Assembly (NCBI RefSeq): GCF_020171285.1
Contig: NZ_JAIUZI010000007.1
Span: forward strand, 186,001-250,000
DNA: 64,000 nt
From: Seohaeicola saemankumensis
GTDB taxonomy: Bacteria > Pseudomonadota > Alphaproteobacteria > Rhodobacterales > Rhodobacteraceae
Reading direction: 5' to 3'
Part shown: in pieces, positions 58,482 through 64,000 of the stretch
Numbering within the stretch: the stretch's first letter is position 1
Layout of the letters: each line of letters begins with the position of its first letter
Translations under genes and position numbers: made by a program
The notes under the pieces: generated by a model
Told to the model about the DNA's origin: nothing
Databases searched by the model: none
What the model saw: only the letters and a program-made list of their open reading frames with translations

Positions 58482-60140
58482 ATGTCCGACCGTTTTCGTG
58501 TGACTTTGGCGCAGCTGAATCCCGTGGTGGGCGATCTGCAGGGCAACGCGGCGCAGGCGCGGGCCGCCTGGGAACAGGGCCGCGCGGCCGGGGCCGATCT
58601 GGTGGCGCTGCCCGAGATGTTCATCACCGGCTACAACGCCCAGGACCTGGTGATGAAGGCGGCCTTTAACCTCGCGGCGATCGAGACGGTGCGGAAGCTG
58701 GCGGAGGACTGTGCCGACGGGCCGGCGCTGGCCATCGGCGGCCCCTGGGTCGAGGGGACCGAGCTCTATAATGCGTACTTCATTCTCCGGCAGGGCCGGA
58801 TCGCCAGCACCGTGCTGAAACACCACCTGCCCAATGAAACCGTGTTCGACGAGGTGCGAATTTTCGATTCCGGGCCGCTGGGTGGCCCCTATTCGGTGGG
58901 CAACACCCGCATCGGCTCGCCCATCTGCGAGGACGCCTGGCACGAAGATGTCGCCGAAACGCTGGCCGAGACCGGGGCCGAGTTCCTGCTGGTGCCCAAT
59001 GGTTCGCCCTATTACCGGGGCAAGCATGACACAAGGCTGAACCACATGGTGGCCCGCGTGGTCGAGACGGGGCTGCCGCTGATCTATCTCAACATGGTGG
59101 GCGGGCAGGACGATCAGGTGTTCGACGGCGCCACATTCGGCCTGAACCCCGGCGGCACGCTGGCGTTCCAGATGCCGCAATTCGATGAAACCATCGCCCA
59201 TGTCGATCTGGAGCGTGGCATCAACGGCTGGCGGATCGTGCCGGGCGAGGTGCACACCCACGCCAGCGAATGGGAGCAGGATTATCACGTCATGGTGACG
59301 GCCCTGCGCGACTATTGCCGCAAGACCGGGTTCGGCAAGGTTCTGCTGGGGCTGTCGGGCGGGGTGGATTCGGCCATCGTGGCGACCATCGCCGTCGATG
59401 CGCTGGGCGCTGACAACGTGCGCTGCGTGATGCTGCCGTCGGAATACACCAGCCAGGAATCGCTGGATGATGCCGAGGCCGTGGCCAAGGCGCTGGGCTG
59501 CCGGTACGACTATGTGCCGATCAGCGAAGGGCGCGCGGCGATCACCAACACGCTGGCGCCGTTGTTCGAGGGCCGCGAACCGGACCTGACCGAGGAAAAC
59601 ATCCAGTCGCGCCTGCGCGGATTGCTGCTGATGGCGCTGTCGAACAAATTCGGCGAGATGCTTCTGACCACCGGCAACAAATCCGAGGTCGCGGTGGGCT
59701 ATGCCACGATCTATGGCGACATGTCGGGCGGCTATAACCCGATCAAGGATCTCTACAAGACCCGCGTGTTCGAGACCTGCCGCTGGCGCAACGAAAACCA
59801 CCGCGACTGGATGATGGGGCCGGCGGGCGAGGTGATCCGGCCCAATGTGATCGACAAGCCGCCCACCGCCGAGCTGCGCGAGGATCAAAAGGACAGTGAC
59901 AGCCTGCCCGACTACCCCGATCTGGACGCGATGCTGGAAATCCTGGTGGACCGCAACGGGTCCATCGCTGACTGCGTCGCCGCCGGGTTCGAACGCGAGA
60001 TCGCCCGCAAGGTGGAGCGGCTGATCTACATTTCCGAGTACAAGCGATTCCAATCCGCGCCCGGCGTTCGCCTGACAAAAGGCGCATTCTGGCTGGATCG
60101 CAGGTACCCGATTGTCAACCGCTGGCGCGACCCCAGCTGA
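58482..60140 (+). CDS. nadE: Glutamine-dependent NAD(+) synthetase
   Basis: NadE converts nicotinate adenine dinucleotide to NAD with ATP and glutamine. The 552-residue enzyme is the two-domain type: an N-terminal glutaminase of the CN-hydrolase fold (catalytic Glu in LPEMFITGYNAQDL, Lys in LKHHLPNETVFDE, Cys in SPICEDAWHED) and a C-terminal synthetase with the PP-loop LGLSGGVDSAIVATIAVDAL, then TGNKSEVAVGYATIYGDMSG. The start ATG at 58482 gives the expected DRFRVTLAQLNPVVGDL. It diverges from the MORN gene with a 169-bp spacer. Confidence 0.96.
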   Translation: MSDRFRVTLAQLNPVVGDLQGNAAQARAAWEQGRAAGADLVALPEMFITGYNAQDLVMKAAFNLAAIETVRKLAEDCADGPALAIGGPWVEGTELYNAYFILRQGRIASTVLKHHLPNETVFDEVRIFDSGPLGGPYSVGNTRIGSPICEDAWHEDVAETLAETGAEFLLVPNGSPYYRGKHDTRLNHMVARVVETGLPLIYLNMVGGQDDQVFDGATFGLNPGGTLAFQMPQFDETIAHVDLERGINGWRIVPGEVHTHASEWEQDYHVMVTALRDYCRKTGFGKVLLGLSGGVDSAIVATIAVDALGADNVRCVMLPSEYTSQESLDDAEAVAKALGCRYDYVPISEGRAAITNTLAPLFEGREPDLTEENIQSRLRGLLLMALSNKFGEMLLTTGNKSEVAVGYATIYGDMSGGYNPIKDLYKTRVFETCRWRNENHRDWMMGPAGEVIRPNVIDKPPTAELREDQKDSDSLPDYPDLDAMLEILVDRNGSIADCVAAGFEREIARKVERLIYISEYKRFQSAPGVRLTKGAFWLDRRYPIVNRWRDPS

Positions 60141-60177
60141 GTTTCCGCATCACTGTTTCCCCGTGGTCCACAGTGAC

Positions 60178-60198
60178 ACGGAAATGCCGCATTTCCGT
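60178..60198. other. Perfect 21-nt dyad after nadE
   Basis: ACGGAAATGC and GCATTTCCGT are perfect inverse arms around a single C, 37 nt after the nadE stop codon. No T-tract follows, so it may be a weak terminator or a binding site in the 200-nt spacer before the next gene. Confidence 0.45.
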
Positions 60199-60340
60199 CG
60201 CAAAGCCGCCCGGATCATGGCAGAATTGTGGGCGCAACGCGGCGAATTGAGACCGCAATGAGGCAAGAGCAGTACCCCGGCCCAAGACGGCGTCAGCCCG
60301 TCGGCCATTTGTATGTAAGAAACTCGCTTGGGTACCTGTT

Positions 60341-60967
60341 ATGTCATATGCCGTCAGCCAGAATGGCACCCCGCTGAAAATGCTCGAATGCCCTGCCGCC
60401 GATTGTCCGCCCGACGGGCCGTCGCTCGATGTGATCCGGCAGATCATCGAAGAGGAAAAGGCCGCCGGTCCGGTCATCCCGCAGCAGCACATGCTGCCGG
60501 AACTGGCCCCGCAGCATGAACTGTCCGAGACGCCGCGCCGCCGCACGGCTGGCCGCAAGACCCGCCGCCTGCCCAATCCGCTGGCGCCGCTGACCCGCCG
60601 TTTGCGCGGCTTTCAGCCGTCATGGCGTCTGTCGGCGCTGCTCTTGCTGGCCGCTGTGGTGATCGCATGGCCCTGGCTGATCCCCGGCGGGATCGCGCTG
60701 GTGGTTCTGATGCTGGTGATTGCCTGGCTGACGCTGGGCCCGGACCGCGCGACCGAGCTGGCGGCAGGCGGCTATGCCCGGTTCGCCCGCCACTTTCCGA
60801 AACAGGCCGCAGCGATGTCCGCCAGAGCGCGCCGCATCGCCGCCCGGTTGCCGGAGCGCTGGACCGGCGGTGTTGCCGGGGCCGATGCGGACGCGGATCC
60901 GGAAACGCAGGCCAAGATGGCCCGCGACCCCTTTGATCGCTTGGCCGACGAGATGAGCCGCGCCTGA
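60341..60967 (+). CDS. Hypothetical membrane protein with cytoplasmic N-terminus
   Basis: A 208-residue protein I do not recognise. Residues 1-90 are hydrophilic (NGTPLKMLECPAADCPPDGP, then VIRQIIEEEKAAGPVIPQQH), and a basic stretch (RRRTAGRKTRRLPNPLAP) precedes two helices (LSALLLLAAVVIAWPWLIPG and LVVLMLVIAWLTLG). The C-terminal 75 residues are basic and helical (RFARHFPKQAAAMSARARRI) with an acidic patch (GADADADPETQAKM). The layout suggests an inner-membrane protein with cytoplasmic tails. The two cysteines in CPAADC could bind metal, which is speculative. Confidence 0.75.
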   Translation: MSYAVSQNGTPLKMLECPAADCPPDGPSLDVIRQIIEEEKAAGPVIPQQHMLPELAPQHELSETPRRRTAGRKTRRLPNPLAPLTRRLRGFQPSWRLSALLLLAAVVIAWPWLIPGGIALVVLMLVIAWLTLGPDRATELAAGGYARFARHFPKQAAAMSARARRIAARLPERWTGGVAGADADADPETQAKMARDPFDRLADEMSRA

Positions 60968-60988
60968 TCCCTGTGTGACACGGTCTGA

Positions 60989-61017
60989 AACCGCCCGCCG
61001 CGCCGCGACGGGCGGTT
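60989..61017. terminator. Hairpin between converging genes
   Basis: AACCGCCCG and CGGGCGGTT (60989-60997 and 61009-61017) form a perfect 9-bp stem with an 11-nt loop, 22 nt after the upstream gene and 13 nt from the stop of the converging one. A TTT follows on the minus strand only. Confidence 0.55.
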
Positions 61018-61029
61018 CATGCGTTCATA

Positions 61030-61437
61030 TCATTCCCACCAGCGGTCGATTTCGGCGATATCGTCATCGGACCAGCCGAAATGATGCGCCAGTTCGTGCA
61101 CCAGAACATGGGTCACCAGATCGGCCAGATCCACGTCGCCGCGGTCGCGCCATTCGGCCAGGATCGGCTGACGGAAGAGGGTGATCCGGTCGGGCTGCTG
61201 TGGCTGGTCCAGCACCGATTTCTCGGTCAGCGGAATCCCCTCGTAAAGCCCGGTCAGCTCGAGCGGATCGGCGATCCCCATTTCACGCAGCAGGTCGCGG
61301 GGCGGCCAGTCCTCGACCGCCACCACCACGGCGCGCGCCAGCCCGGCAAAGGCCTGTGGCAAGCCATCGCGTGCCCGCTGCACATAGCTGTCGAACGCAG
61401 CCGGATCGTCGCTGTCTGTCTCGGGCGCAGGACCCAT
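61030..61437 (-). CDS. Metallopeptidase family protein (minimal zincin)
   Basis: A 135-residue cytoplasmic protein of the small zincin-like family (COG3824). The zinc site HELAHHFGWSDDDI contains HExxH and the following acidic residues near the C-terminus; the ITLFRQPILAEWRDRGDVDL segment precedes it. Short length and the lone catalytic motif are typical of the family, often called metallopeptidase family proteins; whether they cleave peptides is not established. The gene lies 58 nt from the MBL gene on the same strand, possibly co-transcribed. Confidence 0.88.
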   Translation of the reverse strand: MGPAPETDSDDPAAFDSYVQRARDGLPQAFAGLARAVVVAVEDWPPRDLLREMGIADPLELTGLYEGIPLTEKSVLDQPQQPDRITLFRQPILAEWRDRGDVDLADLVTHVLVHELAHHFGWSDDDIAEIDRWWE

Positions 61438-61495
61438 CGGTGTTCTCCCGGCGGCAAAGAGGCCGCTCTGGCCGCCGGGTATAGGGCCTGTGGGG

Positions 61496-62440
61496 TCAGC
61501 CCATCAACTGGTAACTGACCGGAACAAAGCGGAAGCCCTCGCCCCGCGTCTCGACGAAGCCGGCCGCCGGGAACGGCATGTGATAGCCGATCATCGGTAC
61601 CCGGTCGGCGGCCAGCATGCCCAGCACCTTGCGGCGCGAGGCGGTGGCGGCCTCCTTGTCGCTGTCAAAGCTCACGATCCACTCGGGATGGGCAAAGGAC
61701 CAGACATAGTGGTTGGCCAGATCGGCGGTCAGCACCAGCCTGCGGTCGCCGCTTTCGAGGTGATAGACCATATGACCCGGTGTATGGCCAAAGGCCGCCA
61801 TGGCGGTCACGCCGGGCGCGACGCTGGCGCCGTCCTCGATGAACTCGGTCTTTTCGGCCAGCGGGGTGACGTTGCTGGCCACCAGGTCGCCCACCCGGTT
61901 GCCGGCCTCCATCTTGGACCAGAAGTTGTACTCCTGCGCGCCGGTGACATAGCGCGCGTTGGGAAAGGTCGGCGCGCCATCGGTCATCAGCCCGCCAATG
62001 TGGTCGGGGTGCATGTGGGTGATCACGACCACGTCGATCTGATCGGGGGTGACCCCGGCGGCGGCCAGCGCGGTGACGACGCCGCCGCGTCCCAGCCCGG
62101 TGTCGAACAGCACCAGCGCGCTGCCGGTGTCGACCAGCGTCGGGGTGAAGTAGAACTGCGCCTGCTCGGCCGAAATGAAGTTCTGCGCCGAGACCTCGGC
62201 AAATTGTTCGTCCGTGGCGTTGCCGCCGAAAATCCCCTTGGCCCCGTCGCGCAGAATGCTGCCGTCCAGCAAGGTGGTCACGGTCATTTCGCCCAGCTTG
62301 AAGCTGCGCGCGACCGGCATCGCGGCGCCGCCGCCGTGGCCGGCTGCGAGGGCAGGGGTGCCGGCGGCGGCCACAAGCGGCAGCGCGGCGGCCCCGCCCA
62401 GAACGGCGCGGCGGGACAGGTTCAAATTGGCTGTGGTCAT
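61496..62440 (-). CDS. Tat-exported MBL-fold metallohydrolase
   Basis: A 314-residue metallo-beta-lactamase-fold hydrolase. The N-terminus carries a twin-arginine signal (LSRRAVLGGAAALPLVAA), so it is folded and exported with its metals. The zinc motif THMHPDHIGGL (HxHxDH) follows the beta-alpha core (VLFDTGLGRGGVVTALAA), with MAAFGHTPGHMVYHLESG and LTADLANHYVWSF as later ligand segments. Possible substrates are lactones, phosphodiesters or glyoxal products; none can be preferred. RBS AGGAGG is close to the ATG. Confidence 0.92.
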   Translation of the reverse strand: MTTANLNLSRRAVLGGAAALPLVAAAGTPALAAGHGGGAAMPVARSFKLGEMTVTTLLDGSILRDGAKGIFGGNATDEQFAEVSAQNFISAEQAQFYFTPTLVDTGSALVLFDTGLGRGGVVTALAAAGVTPDQIDVVVITHMHPDHIGGLMTDGAPTFPNARYVTGAQEYNFWSKMEAGNRVGDLVASNVTPLAEKTEFIEDGASVAPGVTAMAAFGHTPGHMVYHLESGDRRLVLTADLANHYVWSFAHPEWIVSFDSDKEAATASRRKVLGMLAADRVPMIGYHMPFPAAGFVETRGEGFRFVPVSYQLMG

Positions 62441-62554
62441 TGTTTAAGTCCTCCTGAAAGACATGCGGGCATCTAGACCGGTTCTTTGATTTGACCAGAC
62501 TACAGGATTGCACACAGACTGTGCCGCAACAGGTGATCAGATCACGGAGTTGTC

Positions 62555-62983
62555 ATGGCAGACCCCAAGACCCGGCCGACCGATGCCGACGTGGGCGCGT
62601 TCCTGGACGCGGTCGAACCCGCGTCAAAGGCCGCCGACGCGCGCGCTCTGGATGTGCTGTTCCGCGCCACCACAGGGTTTGTCCCGCGCCTGTGGGGGCC
62701 CTCCATCGTTGGCTACGGGCGCTACCATTACACCTACGCCAGCGGCCGCCAGGGCGACTGGCTGGCGACCGGATTCGCGCCGCGCAAGGCGGCGCTGTCG
62801 ATCTACATCATGCCCGGATACACCGATTTCGGGTCCATCCTGTCCCGGCTCGGCAAACACAAGGCGGGCAAATCCTGCCTCTATGTCAACAAGCTGGCCG
62901 ATATCGACCTGGACGTGCTGCAAGAGTTGATCCGCGCCGGTCTGGAGGATCTGAACGGCCGCTGGCCGGTTCAGCCCGCCTGA
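62555..62983 (+). CDS. DUF1801 family protein
   Basis: A 142-residue protein of the DUF1801 (YdhG-like) family. Typical segments are ARALDVLFRATTGFVPRLWG, VGYGRYHYTYASGRQGDWLA, PRKAALSIYIMPGYTDFGS, LGKHKAGKSCLYVNKLADID and the final VLQELIRAGLEDLNGRW. These suggest the small alpha-beta fold of the family, of unknown function. The ATG at 62555 has TCACGGAG upstream (GGAG at 62545-62548). It stands alone, divergent from the MBL gene. Confidence 0.88.
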   Translation: MADPKTRPTDADVGAFLDAVEPASKAADARALDVLFRATTGFVPRLWGPSIVGYGRYHYTYASGRQGDWLATGFAPRKAALSIYIMPGYTDFGSILSRLGKHKAGKSCLYVNKLADIDLDVLQELIRAGLEDLNGRWPVQPA

Positions 62984-63063
62984 GCCGGACAGTGGCCACG
63001 GCCGTAGGGTGGGGTTTCACCCCACCGCCACGTTCGGCAAGACTGGCGCGACTGGGGTGCCGG

Positions 63064-64000
63064 TCAGGCCAGCTCGCCCGCCAGCGCCTTGTCGATCAGC
63101 GCGACGGTTTCCTGCACGCCGTAGAGCGCGATAAAGCCGCCAAAGCGCGGCCCCTGGCTGGCGCCCAGCAGCACCTCGTAGAGCGCCGTGAACCAGCCGC
63201 GCAGCGGGTCGAACCGGTCGCGGCCGACGCCGTAGACCACCGATTGCAGCGCCTCGTCGTCCACCGGCCCGTCATAGGCGGCCAGTTCGTCGCGCAGCAG
63301 CTGCAGCGCTTCGCGTTCCGCATCGGTCGGCGCACGGTAGCTGCGCGTCGGTTTCACGAAGTCGTTGAAGTAGCGCACCGCGAACCCGGCGGCCTCGTCC
63401 AGATCCGGATGGCTCTCGGCGGTGGCCTCGGGCGCATAGCGGCGGATAAAGCCCCAGAGCGTCTCCTTGTCCTCGGCGCCGGACACCGACGCCAGGTTCA
63501 GCAGCATGCCAAAGGGCACCACCAGCGTCGATTCGGGGACCTCGCCGCCGTGGATGTGCCACACCGGGTTGTTCAGCTGCGCCTTCAGGTCCTGGGTCGG
63601 ATAGGCGCGCAGTTGCTGGTGGTATTCGTCCACCGCCTTGGGAATCACGTCGAAATACATCCGCTTGGCGGTCTTTGGTTTCTGGTACATGAAATACGAC
63701 AGGCTCTCGGCGCTGGCGTAGGTCAGCCATTCGTCGATGCTGACGCCATTGCCCGAAGATTTCGAGATCTTCTGGCCGTTCTCGTCGAGGAACAGCTCGT
63801 AGGTGAAATGTTCCGGCGCCCTTTCGCCCAGCGCCCGGCAGATGCCGTCATAGATCGGCGTGTTGGTCGAATGGTCCTTGCCGTACATCTCGAAATCGAC
63901 GCCCAGCGCCGCCCAGCGGGCGCCGAAATCGGGCTTCCACTGCAGTTTCACATTGCCGCCCGTCACCGGCAGCGTCCATTCGCGCCCGTCCTCGTCGTCA
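63064..64000 (-). CDS. lysS: Lysyl-tRNA synthetase, class I (5' end outside window)
   Basis: The 3' 312 codons of a class I LysRS, a form found in archaea, some alphaproteobacteria and spirochetes and unrelated to the E. coli class II enzyme. The frame is open to the edge of the window ([13 protein letters not shown] just outside the GTG at 63966). It shows [20 protein letters not shown], the KMSKS equivalent in [32 protein letters not shown] [17 protein letters not shown], and the C-terminal anticodon-binding helices ([20 protein letters not shown]). The N-terminal HIGH motif lies outside. It ends 78 nt from a DUF1801 gene. Confidence 0.94.
   Translation of the reverse strand, partial: DDEDGREWTLPVTGGNVKLQWKPDFGARWAALGVDFEMYGKDHSTNTPIYDGICRALGERAPEHFTYELFLDENGQKISKSSGNGVSIDEWLTYASAESLSYFMYQKPKTAKRMYFDVIPKAVDEYHQQLRAYPTQDLKAQLNNPVWHIHGGEVPESTLVVPFGMLLNLASVSGAEDKETLWGFIRRYAPEATAESHPDLDEAAGFAVRYFNDFVKPTRSYRAPTDAEREALQLLRDELAAYDGPVDDEALQSVVYGVGRDRFDPLRGWFTALYEVLLGASQGPRFGGFIALYGVQETVALIDKALAGELA

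Overview
The window is high-GC chromosomal DNA of an alphaproteobacterium, almost certainly a member of the Rhodobacterales (Roseobacter/Rhodobacteraceae type). The case rests on an SAM/SAH-type riboswitch in front of metK (a class known mainly from this order), the lnt-metK-trmB and aroA-cmk-rpsA-ihfB-trpF-trpB gene strings, a class I lysyl-tRNA synthetase, a CP4-like EPSP synthase, and a dispersed repeat that recalls ones I associate with roseobacters. I see no phage, plasmid, insertion sequence, CRISPR array, tRNA or rRNA. Most of the window is housekeeping DNA with accessory genes set into the joints between conserved neighbours.

Layout. 1-6000: end of lnt, riboswitch-controlled metK, a GST, an FAD oxidoreductase, trmB and a secreted esterase. 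6000-19400: aroA, a small membrane protein and cmk; accessory genes (aldo/keto reductase, 75-aa protein, acyl-CoA ligase, NAD-dependent reductase); then rpsA, tpm, ihfB, a LapA-like protein, trpF, a sulfotransferase and trpB. 19400-27700, mostly minus strand: rplY and pth, normally adjacent, separated by a haem peroxidase and a DUF3604 protein, with DUF2332, serine hydrolase and DUF2237 genes downstream of pth. 27800-33800: an LldD-like FMN enzyme, a class I HMG-CoA reductase, a MaoC hydratase, a membrane protein, trpA (away from trpFB) and an SDR. 33800-41100: a class III cyclase/TPR protein, ychF, an XRE-TPR regulator facing a 51-aa hydrophobic ORF, dut, and a membrane-anchored ThiF/MoeB-like E1 enzyme. 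41100-51800: an M3 peptidase flanked by a 25-nt inverted repeat, a hydroxyacid dehydrogenase, and the cell-shape cluster mreB / mreC-mreD-mrdA-rodA, in which mreB is split from mreC by a winged-helix/hydrolase fusion gene and a small ORF. 51800-64000: TetR with a divergent darcynin-like/SDR pair, a VOC protein, leuA with a leader peptide, an SDR, a periplasmic MORN-repeat protein, nadE, several small genes and the 3' part of the class I LysRS gene.

How the genes work together. Cell shape and elongation: MreB filaments, MreC/MreD, PBP2 and RodA in tightly overlapping reading frames. Amino-acid synthesis: aroA, trpF, trpB, trpA, leuA. Translation: rpsA, rplY, pth, trmB, lysS. Cofactors and nucleotides: metK, nadE, cmk, dut. 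Regulation visible in the DNA includes the SAM/SAH riboswitch, a probably leaderless leuA leader peptide rich in Leu codons, a TetR operator-like dyad, and 11-bp phased direct repeats beside the winged-helix gene.

The most promising candidates for something undescribed are (1) the winged-helix/alpha-beta-hydrolase fusion with a lost catalytic His, its phased CTTG array and its position inside the mre cluster; (2) the XRE-TPR regulator paired with a divergent 51-aa hydrophobic peptide ORF; and (3) the leaderless leuA leader peptide. All three are inferences from sequence alone.
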